NCBI RefSeq assembly: GCF_001434915.1
Contig: NZ_AZEF01000022.1
Location: 1 to 47,831, forward strand
Source of the DNA: Liquorilactobacillus capillatus DSM 19910
GTDB lineage: Bacteria > Bacillota > Bacilli > Lactobacillales > Lactobacillaceae
DNA: 47,831 nucleotides
Direction: 5' to 3'
Shown here: in pieces, positions 7,263-15,788 of the stretch
How positions within the stretch are numbered: the first letter of the stretch is position 1
How the letters are laid out: every line of letters starts with the position of its first letter
Notes under the pieces: generated by a model
Seen by the model: only the letters and a program-made list of their open reading frames with translations
Told to the model about the DNA's origin: nothing
Database searches by the model: none
Program-made: the position numbers and the translations under genes

Positions 7263-7399
7263 CTGATCCCTCCTCTCAGTTTTTTTTCAGTCTATCATAA
7301 GTAAAAAAATAGCTTCTTGATATAATTAACATATATACAATTCAGTATATCAGCTATATTAATTTTAGTAAAACGATTGCACATCCTGTATATACCGTT

Positions 7400-7450
7400 A
7401 CTAAAGGGAGACTATACTGCAAAATCTGCATTGTATAATCTCCCTTTAGT
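7400..7450 (-). terminator. Terminator of the first NhaC-family gene
   Basis: ACTAAAGGGAGA and TCTCCCTTTAGT form a 12-bp perfect stem with a structured loop, downstream of the minus-strand transporter gene. Confidence 0.65.
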
Positions 7451-7505
7451 ATATAAACTATTTACTGCCTTTATCCTTCAACTTTTAAAAGAAACATTTT
7501 ATTAG

Positions 7506-8915
7506 CTACTGTCCCTTGACGACCTTTAGATCAGCTGAACTTGGATCAAGTCGTTTGAGTCCAATCCCTGTAAAGCCGCTTAAAAGTGAGAAGACCGGAC
7601 ATAATAGGCTAAAGAAAACAAACGGTAAGTACTGTAAAGTTGGTACACTCAGAGTATTAGCTAGGAAAACTCCACCAACGCCCCAAGGAACCAAGTAATT
7701 AATAACTGTCCCGCCATCTTCAAGGACCCGTCCCAATGCGTTATTAGCCAAACCGCCTGTGTTAAAAGTTTGTTTGAAAGCACGTCCAGGTAAAATAATT
7801 GAAAGGAATTGTTCACCAACAAAAATATTAACGCCTATGCAAGTTAGGATCCCTGCTGTTATCAATTTACCCGAACTGTTAAGGTGTTTCGCTAATGGTG
7901 CCATCACTGTTTTTATCAAACCAAAACGTACAAGCAAACCACCAAGCGATAAAGTTAAAACAATCAGGGCAACCGTTGGCATCATGCTAACGATCCCACC
8001 TCGTGATAACAACGTGTTTACAGTTGCATTACCTGTTTTAGCTACAAAACCATTGGTAATGATTTCGGCAAGTTGTTTTAATGGAACCTGTGGCTTCTGA
8101 ATAAAAATCATTATACTTGTTACAAAGATATTTAACAGCATCGTTGGAACAGCTGGCATCTTAAACCCAGCACAAACGAAAACCAATATAATTGGAATTA
8201 TTGCCCAAAATGAAATACTGAAGTTAGTATTTAAAATAGCTACTGTATGATTAATTCTGCTTAAACTCATATTAGAATCGTCATGACCGATCAGCATAAA
8301 GAAAATAGTCGTTAAGATACCTGCAGGCAATGTCGACCATAAGAGATTTTTAATATGTTCGAACAACTCCGTATCAACTACCGCTGATGCTAAGTTATTT
8401 GTTTCAGAAAGCGGCGATAGTTTATCACCAAAAATCGCGCCTGAGATAATAGCTCCTGCAATCATCGCTGGGTTTAAGCCCATCGTTATTCCCATTCCCA
8501 TAAAAGCAATTCCGACAGTTGATGCGACCGTAAAGGCACTCCCCACAGCGGCTCCAACTAATGTACACACTATAAAGACGGAGGGTAAGAACCAGCGGAC
8601 ACTTATTATTTTGAAACCTAAGACCATTAAAGATGGAATCGTTCCAGCTGCAATCCACGTACTTATCATAGCACCGATTAAAATAAAAATAAAAATGGGA
8701 ATAATTCCTTTTTCAATACCATCCTTAATGCCCAGATTAACACTTGCCCAACTAAAACGCCGCAACTTTGCCCATAAAATAATTGCTCCCATCGCCAACA
8801 TTACAGGGACCTGCGGTGAAAGTCCAAAACCAATCACACCGGTTCCCATTATTACTAATACTAAGATTAAAATACAACTTGCTTCAATTACGCTTATTTT
8901 TTTAGTTTCGTTCAT
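7506..8915 (-). CDS. NhaC-family transporter, probable tyrosine permease, 469 aa
   Basis: An integral membrane protein with about 11-12 hydrophobic helices, matching the NhaC branch of the ion transporter superfamily. Signatures include GDKLSPLSETNNLAS, the related stretches GAIISGAIFGD and VGSAFTVASTVG, and EDGGTVINYLVPWG. Annotation pipelines call this family Na+/H+ antiporter. However, the gene sits behind a T-box leader whose specifier codon is UAC, so expression is predicted to rise when tRNA-Tyr is uncharged. From memory, comparative studies of T-boxes proposed NhaC-type (YheL-like) members as tyrosine transporters, and I favour that role. The ATG is preceded by AAAGGAGTGG. Its closest relative in the window is the divergent copy at 9751-11124. 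Confidence 0.85.
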   Translation of the reverse strand: MNETKKISVIEASCILILVLVIMGTGVIGFGLSPQVPVMLAMGAIILWAKLRRFSWASVNLGIKDGIEKGIIPIFIFILIGAMISTWIAAGTIPSLMVLGFKIISVRWFLPSVFIVCTLVGAAVGSAFTVASTVGIAFMGMGITMGLNPAMIAGAIISGAIFGDKLSPLSETNNLASAVVDTELFEHIKNLLWSTLPAGILTTIFFMLIGHDDSNMSLSRINHTVAILNTNFSISFWAIIPIILVFVCAGFKMPAVPTMLLNIFVTSIMIFIQKPQVPLKQLAEIITNGFVAKTGNATVNTLLSRGGIVSMMPTVALIVLTLSLGGLLVRFGLIKTVMAPLAKHLNSSGKLITAGILTCIGVNIFVGEQFLSIILPGRAFKQTFNTGGLANNALGRVLEDGGTVINYLVPWGVGGVFLANTLSVPTLQYLPFVFFSLLCPVFSLLSGFTGIGLKRLDPSSADLKVVKGQ

Positions 8916-9035
8916 CTATGCCACTCCTTTATCAACTAAGTTTCGCCTACTATTATTCACTAGCTTTAACACTGATACCGGGCTATACCGCCAAAACTAC
9001 CATCCATTTTTCTACCACCTTTTTAAACTAAAAAA

Positions 9036-9274
9036 AGTCCCTATCGCAATAATTGCAATAGGGACGAAATTCCGTGGTACCACCCAACTTGAAGATATAA
9101 AGAGCCTATCTTCCACTCACTAGACGATAACGGAATCTAGTTATTACCCGTTCAGCGAAACTCTGCCAATGTATTTGATCGAACTACCCTGATCGGTTCG
9201 CAACAACCACCGACTTCCTGACCCCCAGATAGAACGACTACTTGTTATGGCATTCAACGTTCATTTATTAGATT
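9036..9274 (-). promoter_or_regulatory. Tyrosine T-box leader upstream of the minus-strand NhaC gene
   Basis: The antiterminator bulge sequence GGGTGGTACCACGG lies at 9071-9085. A terminator hairpin GTCCCTATTGCAAT/ATTGCGATAGGGAC followed by seven T's (9036-9065) lies downstream. Stem I has an AAGTAG bulge, the AGTCGGTGG-TTGTTG-CGAACCGA distal loop, and the specifier arrangement CAA-A-TAC-A. TAC lies at 9173-9171 read on the minus strand. Uncharged tRNA-Tyr would pair with it and allow read-through into the transporter. Confidence 0.9.
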
Positions 9275-9280
9275 ACGCAA

Positions 9281-9309
9281 AGAATAACATGCTGTCATTC
9301 TAATGTCAA
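9281..9309 (-). promoter_or_regulatory. Promoter of the minus-strand T-box/NhaC unit
   Basis: On the minus strand TTGACA (9309-9304), a 17-bp spacer and TATTCT (9286-9281) lie just upstream of the leader. Confidence 0.75.
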
Positions 9310-9447
9310 TGACAACTTAAATGCTAAGCTAACAAATTAATAAGCTATTACTGGATTAGATCCTTATTCCTATTACAAGTAAATCAGCGTTAAGTTTTTA
9401 GAAACATATTTTTTAATCAATATCTATAAAAATTTTATTATTTATAT

Positions 9448-9474
9448 TTGACAACTTGTTAACAATAGTATAAT
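9448..9474 (+). promoter_or_regulatory. Promoter of the plus-strand T-box/NhaC unit
   Basis: TTGACA (9448-9453) and a perfect TATAAT (9469-9474) with a short 15-bp spacer, immediately upstream of the leader. Confidence 0.65.
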
Positions 9475-9480
9475 ATCTAG

Positions 9481-9690
9481 CTCATATTACATGAGTTAAT
9501 GAAGTAGACGTTAAATTTTCTGTTCAGAAAGTCGGTGGTTGCTGCGAACCGACCAAATCTAACGTTCGAATTACGTTAACTCGTCTCACTTACAGTTGAA
9601 TAGTTTTTTAAAGAAAAACATGATTTGTTTTTAAATTAAGGTGGTACCACGACCAAAATCGTCCTTAGCTATAGCTAAGGGCGCTTTTTT
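9481..9690 (+). promoter_or_regulatory. Tyrosine T-box leader upstream of the plus-strand NhaC gene
   Basis: Stem I closes with GAGTTAA/TTAACTC and CGTTA/TAACG around the specifier loop. On the 5' side is GAAGTAGA and on the 3' side CGAA-T-TAC-G, so the specifier TAC is at 9572-9574 (Tyr). The distal loop AGTCGGTGG-TTGCTG-CGAACCGAC is conserved. The T-box AGGTGGTACCACGA precedes a terminator formed by CCTTAGCTATAGCTAAGG (9663-9680) and a T-tract. Confidence 0.92.
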
Positions 9691-9750
9691 ATTAATAGCA
9701 ATTATTTAATAAACTATTGTTCTACAATTTAACCACTAGGAGGAATTACA

Positions 9751-11124
9751 ATGCATACCAAAAAGGTCTCTTTACTCGAAGCCATTATCGTCCTTGCAAT
9801 AATTATCTTAAGTATTTCTATCGGTGTTATTGCTCTAAAAGTTACCCCCAGCATCGCAATCTTATTTTCAATCAGTCTTATCATGCTATATAGCCTTATT
9901 CGTCGCTTTCCACTTACTTTGTTAAATCAAGGAATTACCTCAGGAATCAAACCCGGAATCGTCCCTATCTTTATTTTTATTTTAGTTGGCGCGCTAATTG
10001 CCGTGTGGATTAAAGCTGGAATTATCCCAACATTAATGGTTATTGGTTTTAAAATAATTAGTATTAAATTTTTTGTTCCTTCAGTTTTTATCGTTTGTGC
10101 TGTTGTTGGAAGTGCCGTCGGGAGTGCTTTTACAGTCATGTCAACAATCGGCATCGCCTTCTTTGGTATCGGAACAACGCTTGGTCTTGATCCAGCTCTA
10201 GTTGTTGGAGCAATCGTCTCTGGAGCGATCTTTGGTGATAAAATGTCTCCCCTCTCAGAGTCCACTAACTTAACGGCTGCTGTTGTTGACGCAGACCTCT
10301 TCAAACACATTAAGCACTTAATGTGGTCAACTATTCCCGCTTTCATCTGTTCATTGATTTTATTCGGAATAATTGGCTGGAATAACCATGATGCTAGTTT
10401 AGGTCAAATTCAAAGTGTTGTTACTATTTTAGAAAAGAATTTCTCAATCTCCATTTGGGCAGGTATCCCTATCTTATTCATGTTCATCTGTGCCTGGAAA
10501 AAGCTCCCTGCTGTTTTCACGATCTTATTGAATATTTGTATTTCAGTTGGGATGATTTTTATTCAAGAACCGCATACTAGTTTTAAATCACTTGGAACTC
10601 TAATCGAGAGTGGTTACGTTTCACATACCGGTAACAAACAAATTGATCTTCTGCTTTCACGTGGTGGTATTGAAAGTATGATGCCTACCGTTGCCCTGAT
10701 CATCTTGACTTTGTCACTCGGCGGTCTTCTTATGCAAACAGGCTTGATTAAAACGGCTATGAACGCTTTAGCCCAACAGTTAAGTTCTACTGCAAGTCTA
10801 ATCTCAGCAACACTGTTAGCAAGTATCAGCACCAATATTTTCGTTGGTGAACAGTTCCTATCCGTTATTCTCCCTGGTAATGCCTTTAAGACTGTTTACC
10901 AAAAAAAGCGGCTTGACCCAGTTGTTTTAGGCCGTGCATTAGAAGATGGGGGCACAGTTATTAATTACCTTATTCCCTGGGGCGTTGCAGGCAGCTTCGT
11001 TGCAGGAACATTTGGTATTTCAACATTAGCCTACCTCCCATTTGTATTCTTCAGTCTCTTCTCCCCGCTCTTCTCTTTCTTGAGCGGCTTAACCGGGATT
11101 GGCATCAAGTACTTAAAGGACTAA
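9751..11124 (+). CDS. NhaC-family transporter, second copy, probable tyrosine permease, 457 aa
   Basis: A paralogue of the protein encoded at 7506-8915, with the same helix plan. Shared signatures are GAIVSGAIFGDKMSPLSEST, VVGSAVGSAFTVMSTIG, LSRGGIESMMPTVAL, NIFVGEQFLSVILPG and EDGGTVINYLIPWG. The two genes are divergently transcribed from a common 800-bp region, and each has its own tyrosine T-box, so they form a duplicated regulated pair. The ATG follows CTAGGAGGAATTACA. Substrate prediction (tyrosine, perhaps by exchange or with sodium or protons) rests on the regulatory element. Plain Na+/H+ antiport cannot be excluded from the protein alone. Confidence 0.87.
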   Translation: MHTKKVSLLEAIIVLAIIILSISIGVIALKVTPSIAILFSISLIMLYSLIRRFPLTLLNQGITSGIKPGIVPIFIFILVGALIAVWIKAGIIPTLMVIGFKIISIKFFVPSVFIVCAVVGSAVGSAFTVMSTIGIAFFGIGTTLGLDPALVVGAIVSGAIFGDKMSPLSESTNLTAAVVDADLFKHIKHLMWSTIPAFICSLILFGIIGWNNHDASLGQIQSVVTILEKNFSISIWAGIPILFMFICAWKKLPAVFTILLNICISVGMIFIQEPHTSFKSLGTLIESGYVSHTGNKQIDLLLSRGGIESMMPTVALIILTLSLGGLLMQTGLIKTAMNALAQQLSSTASLISATLLASISTNIFVGEQFLSVILPGNAFKTVYQKKRLDPVVLGRALEDGGTVINYLIPWGVAGSFVAGTFGISTLAYLPFVFFSLFSPLFSFLSGLTGIGIKYLKD

Positions 11125-11138
11125 TTTTCCTACTCAAA

Positions 11139-11184
11139 AAAGAGGACAACAAATGTTTCACATGAAACATTTGTTGTCCTCTTT
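11139..11184 (+). terminator. Long perfect hairpin after the second NhaC gene
   Basis: A 22-bp perfect inverted repeat (AAAGAGGACAACAAATGTTT... and its complement) with a 2-nt centre, followed by AATTTTT. It is a terminator, and its centre also contains the parS-like site at 11154-11169. Confidence 0.75.
11154..11169 (+). promoter_or_regulatory. parS-like site (candidate)
   Basis: TGTTTCACATGAAACA differs from the Firmicutes parS palindrome TGTTTCACGTGAAACA by one central base. The same 16-mer in reverse complement occurs at 37684-37699, on the other side of oriC. Here it is embedded in a terminator hairpin, which weakens the case. Confidence 0.45.
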
Positions 11185-11263
11185 AATTTTTATCAGTGTT
11201 TCTCCTAATATGCTATTATAAGACTGAAACTTATTTAAAACTGCAGGAGGTCTTATATCTATA

Positions 11264-11758
11264 ATGAATTGTCAACAAACGTTAGCCATCACAAGCCACC
11301 GTGTTCTCGCGAGTGATCTAAATGAACACGAAACAGTTTACGGCGGTCGTCTGCTCGAACTACTAGACAGCACAGCTTCAATCTCTGCCTCACGGATTGC
11401 ACGTACACAAACAGCAACTGCTTCACTCGATCATTTCAACTTCATCATGCCTTTTACTTTAAAAGATTCTTTTGACATTGAAACTTACGTTAGCGGTGTT
11501 GGTAGGCGCTCGATCGAAATCTTTGCCAAAATCATTGGAGAACACCTTAACACAGGGCAACGCTTTTTAGGAGCGACCGCCTTTTTAACTTTTGTTGTTC
11601 TTGACAAGGATTTTGCACTGACAACTATTAGTCCCTCTTCAACTGAAGAGCAAGCTGTTTGTTCACAGTATGCTGAACGTAGACATGCGCAACATAAACT
11701 ATTAAAGCAACAAGAAAAGTTACACCAAAAAATCACCCTTAACCTTCCTTGGCAATAA
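11264..11758 (+). CDS. Acyl-CoA thioesterase, hotdog fold, 164 aa
   Basis: A cytosolic hotdog-fold thioesterase of the YciA/acyl-CoA hydrolase group, splitting acyl-CoA into free acid and CoA. Recognisable features are the N-terminal stretch DLNEHETVYGGRLLELLD, which forms the active-site helix with an acidic residue, and the beta-sheet stretches TATASLDHFNFIMP and SFDIETYVSGVGRRSIEIF. Length is typical. The ATG follows AGGAGGTCTTATATCTATA. It is monocistronic. The chain length of its substrate cannot be read from the sequence. Confidence 0.85.
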   Translation: MNCQQTLAITSHRVLASDLNEHETVYGGRLLELLDSTASISASRIARTQTATASLDHFNFIMPFTLKDSFDIETYVSGVGRRSIEIFAKIIGEHLNTGQRFLGATAFLTFVVLDKDFALTTISPSSTEEQAVCSQYAERRHAQHKLLKQQEKLHQKITLNLPWQ

Positions 11759-11773
11759 GGATGAAATTTTTCA

Positions 11774-11896
11774 TTAGTTTACTGATTTTTGTTTCTGGAC
11801 AACATCAATTAAAAAAGCTATAGCCTCTTCATATGTACATGCTTTTTGTTTCATAACTGTCCTAATTGCCTTCTCTGTATCATTAGCAAATACCAT
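11774..11896 (-). CDS. Small hypothetical protein, 40 aa
   Basis: A 40-codon frame beginning MVFANDTEKAIRTVMKQK and ending IDVVQKQKSVN, with a good AGGAGTGATGATA ribosome binding site before the ATG. It looks like one or two short helices, the second (YEEAIAFLIDVVQK) amphipathic. It is soluble and not recognised. The same strand just upstream (11924-11995) encodes a protein-like tail (SVEDEYLAKLSDRLWRVWC, then stop) in another frame without a start. The gene may therefore sit beside the remains of an earlier small gene. Confidence 0.5.
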   Translation of the reverse strand: MVFANDTEKAIRTVMKQKACTYEEAIAFLIDVVQKQKSVN

Positions 11897-12313
11897 TATC
11901 ATCACTCCTATAATAACTAACTCTTAGCACCATACTCTCCACAGACGATCAGACAGCTTTGCTAAATATTCATCTTCAACCGAACGTTCATTCCCATTTT
12001 ATAACGGTTAGCCTTAAAAAACGAGGATAATATACTACTAATTTTTTATCTATCTACTACGTTCAGCGCCAAATAAGGAATTCTTCCCTCAAAATAATTT
12101 TTTTGCGCTACTACTTTATAATAATTATTTAATTTATCATCCGCAGTCAAACAAGGCTAGGCCAAAAAAATATTTTTTGACCTAGCCTTGTTATTTTAAG
12201 CGTGGATACAGTTGAAAAATTGTTACAAAATTCTTCTAACTATATTTACAATTATCAGCCGCTATACCCAAGCTGCTTAATTATTATTGTGTCTATTTAT
12301 TGTAAAATAAAGC
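11897..12313. other. Intergenic region with a start-less small frame and a hairpin
   Basis: About 415 bp. The minus strand at 11924-11995 carries a start-less protein-like frame (see the 40-aa gene). At 12149-12192 AACAAGGCTAGG and CCTAGCCTTGTT form a strong hairpin around an A/T loop, followed on the plus strand by TATTTT. It can serve as a terminator, probably bidirectional. Nothing else was recognised. Confidence 0.5.
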
Positions 12314-13606
12314 TTAAATCTGTTCCCAGACATTATCTAAGACATTAGTTTGTTCCCGGTCAGGCCCCACTGAGAAAGTTGAAATCCTAACACCGACTAA
12401 TTCTTCAATTTTTTTAATATAATTACGTGCGTTAAGCGGCAGATCTTCAAGACGCTCAATATGTGTAATATCTTCTTTCCAACCTGGTAAGGTCTCATAA
12501 ACTGGCTTACATTTACTCAATTGTTTTAAACTAGCTGGATAGTGATAAATAGTTTCCCCATCTAACTCGTATGATGTACATATCTTTATTTCATCTAAGC
12601 CTGTTAAAACATCCACACAGTTTAAGCAGAGATTTGTTAACCCAGAGACGCGCTTGGCATGACGTAAAACAACACTATCAAACCAGCCTATCCGTCGTGG
12701 TCGATGTGTAACAGTTCCATATTCGTGACCTGCTTCACGAATAAAATCACCGATCTCATTATTTAGTTCAGTTGGAAATGGTCCATCTCCAACTCTTGAT
12801 GTATAAGCTTTGCAAGCTCCCACTACCTTGTCAATCTTAGAAGGACCCACTCCACTCCCAATGGTTACCCCACCAGCAACTGGGTTTGATGAAGTTACAA
12901 AAGGATAGGTTCCTTGATCAATATCAAGCATAACTCCTTGTGCCCCTTCAAAAAGAACCTTTTTACCATTATCAAGAGCATCATTAAGAATAACTGAAGT
13001 ATCTGTCACATTGTCTTTAAATTGTTGTCCGTATTCATAATAAGATTCAAAAATATCTTCAAATTTTAGCGGTTCATGGTCATAAAAACGGGTAAACTCT
13101 TGATTTTTTTCTTCAAGATTATGACGCAGTTTTTCTTCAAAAATTTCTTTATCTAATAAGTCTGCTACTCGAATACCAATACGAGCTGCTTTATCCATGT
13201 ATGCTGGTCCAATACCCTTATTAGTAGTCCCTATTTTTTGATCCTTTTTAGCCTTCTCTTGAAGGCCATCCAAAAGGATATGATAAGGCAAGATAACATG
13301 TGCACGGTCTGAAATTCGTAAATTATCAGTTGAGACACCACGATCATTAAGATATTTCAATTCCTCAACTAAGGATTTAGGATTCAAAACAACCCCGTTT
13401 CCAATAACGCTTGTTTTCGAAGAATAAAAAATACCAGATGGAATCAGTCGCAGCTTAAACGTTTCTCCGCCAAATACAATTGTATGCCCTGCGTTATCAC
13501 CACCTTGATAACGTGCAATTACATCTGCGTCATGACTCAGAAAATCTGTAATTTTACCCTTTCCTTCATCGCCCCATTGGCTTCCTACAACTACTATTGA
13601 TGACAT
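12314..13606 (-). CDS. purA: Adenylosuccinate synthetase, 430 aa
   Basis: Catalyses the GTP-dependent joining of IMP and aspartate to adenylosuccinate, the first committed step to AMP, in the cytosol. The phosphate loop [11 protein letters not shown] is at residues 8-18 with catalytic Asp and Lys, and His at GDNAGHTIV. Other conserved stretches are [52 protein letters not shown] and the C-terminal [13 protein letters not shown]. Full length. The ATG is preceded by GAGGTG. It is transcribed from its own promoter with PurBox-like sites upstream, suggesting PurR control. Confidence 0.98.
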   Translation of the reverse strand: MSSIVVVGSQWGDEGKGKITDFLSHDADVIARYQGGDNAGHTIVFGGETFKLRLIPSGIFYSSKTSVIGNGVVLNPKSLVEELKYLNDRGVSTDNLRISDRAHVILPYHILLDGLQEKAKKDQKIGTTNKGIGPAYMDKAARIGIRVADLLDKEIFEEKLRHNLEEKNQEFTRFYDHEPLKFEDIFESYYEYGQQFKDNVTDTSVILNDALDNGKKVLFEGAQGVMLDIDQGTYPFVTSSNPVAGGVTIGSGVGPSKIDKVVGACKAYTSRVGDGPFPTELNNEIGDFIREAGHEYGTVTHRPRRIGWFDSVVLRHAKRVSGLTNLCLNCVDVLTGLDEIKICTSYELDGETIYHYPASLKQLSKCKPVYETLPGWKEDITHIERLEDLPLNARNYIKKIEELVGVRISTFSVGPDREQTNVLDNVWEQI

Positions 13607-13672
13607 AGAATTTCACCTCATTAAATGATTTGTATACTTTAAACAACATAATCTTAATCATTAACCTCGATA

Positions 13673-13701
13673 ATTGTATCAATCAAAAGTCTATTTTTCA
13701 A
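13673..13701 (-). promoter_or_regulatory. purA promoter
   Basis: On the minus strand TTGAAA (13701-13696), a 17-bp spacer and TACAAT (13678-13673), about 65 bp upstream of the purA start. Confidence 0.75.
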
Positions 13702-13704
13702 GTA

Positions 13705-13758
13705 AATAACGAATAATTATAAAAATTATTTTTTTAAAATTCAAAAATAACGAACTTT
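13705..13758. promoter_or_regulatory. Two PurBox-like sites upstream of purA
   Basis: AATAACGAACTTT (13746-13758) matches the PurR PurBox AWWWCCGAACWWT at 12 of 13 positions. AATAACGAATAAT (13705-13717) matches at 11 of 13. Both lie just upstream of the -35 box of purA. The site spacing of 41 bp is unusual for PurR. Confidence 0.4.
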
Positions 13759-13795
13759 ATTTTTACTTTAAGTAACTTGATAACTGTCTTACAAA

Positions 13796-13841
13796 AAAAA
13801 AGACAGCATCCCGCAATCAAAGATTGCTAAAACACTGCCAC
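13796..13841 (-). terminator. Terminator of dnaB
   Basis: On the minus strand GGCAGTGTT pairs (with G-U) with GATGCTGTC, enclosing the perfect stem GCAATC/GATTGC, followed by a run of T's. Confidence 0.75.
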
Positions 13842-13866
13842 AAAAATAACTTATCTATTTACTTTT

Positions 13867-15255
13867 TTAATTACCATCAGGAACATATGCTACGGACGAA
13901 AACTTATTATATGACTTTACAAATAGCAGCTTAACTGTTCCACGTGGTCCAGAACGGTTTTTCTCAATAATAACTTCAACTTCCCCAACATCTTGGGTAT
14001 CGTCATCTTTATTATTATTACCACCATTCTCATCATCTTCTTGCCGCTCATAATAATCATCTCGGTATAAGAAAGCGACAATATCAGCATCCTGTTCAAT
14101 AGAACCTGATTCACGAATATCAGATAGTACTGGGCGTTTGTCTTGCCGTTGTTCAACTCCACGCGAAAGCTGGGATAACGCAATTACAGGCACAGATAAT
14201 TCCTTTGCCAGCTTCTTTAGCTGTCGTGAGATTTCAGAAACCTCCTGTTGTCTGCTTTCCTTGTTAGTTCCCTCAATCAATTGAAGGTAATCTACAACTA
14301 CCAACCCTAAGTTGCCTTTTTCTTTAGCTAGCCGCCGGCATTTAGCTCTAATTTCACTCATTTTGATCCCCGGTGTATCGTCGATGTAGATTGCTGCCTG
14401 GGACAAAGATCCCATCGCGACAACCAAGTTCTGCCATTCCTCATCGCTCAATTGACCAGTTCTTAAATGGTTGGCATTTATACTACCTTCCGCGCAAAGC
14501 ATTCGATTAACTAAGGATTCAGCGCTCATTTCTAATGAAAAAAGTGCCACAGTCTGATCTGTTTTGGTTCCTATATTTTGTGCAATATTCAACGCAAACG
14601 CTGTTTTCCCAACGGCTGGTCGGGCCGCAATAATAATTAAATTATCTGGCTGCAAACCAGCAGTCATCTTATCCAGGTCATTATAACCTGTCGCTAGTCC
14701 CGTAATTTCTTCATCATTCTGGTATAACTTATCAATTTGTTCAATGGTATTATTTAAAACATCTGTAATTGATTTAAAACCGCTGCGATTTCTCCGCTCA
14801 GATACGTCCATAATTTGACGTTCAGCATCATCTAAGAGACTAGGGACATCTTCTTCTTGATTATAAGTCTGAGTGACAATGTTTGAAGCAGTTGCTATTA
14901 ACCGCCGCATGATCGCCTTTTCTTCAACAATACGCGCATAATACGTCACATTAGCCGCTGTTGGGACAGCTGTCGCCAGTTCGGCAATATAACTGACTCC
15001 ACCAACATCTTCACTCTGATTTTTAGCACTTAGATAATCGTTCATCGTAACAACATCAATAACTTCATCTTGATTATTTAGGTCTACCATCGCTTGGAAG
15101 ATTATCTGATGTGCCCGGCGGTAGAAATCATCTGGCTGCAAATATTCCATTGCCTCAACTAATGAATCTGAGCGCAAAAAGATCGACCCCAAAACAGCCT
15201 GCTCAGCTTCAATATTCTGTGGCGGTAAATGATCTGTCAAAACATCGTTGCTCAT
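13867..15255 (-). CDS. dnaB: Replicative DNA helicase DnaB, 462 aa
   Basis: The hexameric 5'-3' helicase of the replication fork (called DnaC in B. subtilis). The N-terminal domain opens LPPQNIEAEQAVLGSIF. The RecA-like motor shows Walker A (ARPAVGKTAFAL), Walker B (LGLVVVDYLQLIEG), SRGVEQRQDKRPVLSDIRES and the DADIVAFLYRDDYY motif. I start at ATG 15255, which has GAGAGGAAAAAAG before it. An upstream in-frame start would add 16 residues not typical of the family. An acidic, Asn-rich insertion (about residues 402-415) lies before the last conserved block. It is grouped with rplI and gdpP, a common Firmicutes arrangement. Confidence 0.97.
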   Translation of the reverse strand: MSNDVLTDHLPPQNIEAEQAVLGSIFLRSDSLVEAMEYLQPDDFYRRAHQIIFQAMVDLNNQDEVIDVVTMNDYLSAKNQSEDVGGVSYIAELATAVPTAANVTYYARIVEEKAIMRRLIATASNIVTQTYNQEEDVPSLLDDAERQIMDVSERRNRSGFKSITDVLNNTIEQIDKLYQNDEEITGLATGYNDLDKMTAGLQPDNLIIIAARPAVGKTAFALNIAQNIGTKTDQTVALFSLEMSAESLVNRMLCAEGSINANHLRTGQLSDEEWQNLVVAMGSLSQAAIYIDDTPGIKMSEIRAKCRRLAKEKGNLGLVVVDYLQLIEGTNKESRQQEVSEISRQLKKLAKELSVPVIALSQLSRGVEQRQDKRPVLSDIRESGSIEQDADIVAFLYRDDYYERQEDDENGGNNNKDDDTQDVGEVEVIIEKNRSGPRGTVKLLFVKSYNKFSSVAYVPDGN

Positions 15256-15318
15256 CTTTTTTCCTCTCACTTCAAATAAAACTGATCCTTTAGACACACT
15301 CAAAGATTTTTAGGAAGC

Positions 15319-15768
15319 TTACTTTTGGGCTACATGTACCCTGATTTTAGCCGTAACTTTATTATGCAATTTAACGGGAATATTTGTATACCCTAATGCT
15401 TTAATTGGTTCAGGTAGCTCCATTTTACGTTTATCGATTTTTAAACCATACTGTTTATCGAGTGCTTGGGCTACTTGTTTACTTGTAATCGAACCAAAAA
15501 GACGGCTATCCTCACCCGCTTTAGCTTTCAATTCAACAACCATCTCGCCAGATTCTAATTTTTCTTTAAGCACTTTAGCTGCCGCCAAGGTTTCTGCATC
15601 TTTCTTTTCTTCGGCACGCTGTTGTGCCTTCAATTGACTCATTGCTTGTGCAGTTGCTGCTTTAGCCTTATTTGCTTTAATTAGAAAATTTGCATAGCCA
15701 TCTGGAATACTTTTGATTTCTCCTCGTTTACCCTTACCTCTAACATCTTGTACAAAAATAACTTTCAT
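15319..15768 (-). CDS. rplI: 50S ribosomal protein L9, 149 aa
   Basis: Large-subunit protein that binds 23S rRNA near the base of the L1 stalk. The N-domain is [19 protein letters not shown] with the signature DGYANFLI. A long connecting helix (about 40-80) is followed by the C-domain with [15 protein letters not shown] chose the ATG at 15768, preceded by GGAGGAATTAGC, over an upstream in-frame ATG. It sits 20 bp after gdpP, so the two are probably co-transcribed. Confidence 0.97.
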   Translation of the reverse strand: MKVIFVQDVRGKGKRGEIKSIPDGYANFLIKANKAKAATAQAMSQLKAQQRAEEKKDAETLAAAKVLKEKLESGEMVVELKAKAGEDSRLFGSITSKQVAQALDKQYGLKIDKRKMELPEPIKALGYTNIPVKLHNKVTAKIRVHVAQK

Positions 15769-15788
15769 GCTAATTCCTCCTAAAATCA

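Noticed and set aside
9927-10346. Minus-strand 139-codon frame opposite the second NhaC gene
   Set aside because: Antisense shadow of the transporter, made open by its codon bias.
11139-11184. Perfect inverted repeat as an insertion-sequence end or phage attachment site
   Set aside because: No transposase or matching partner end; position after a gene and the T-tract fit a terminator.
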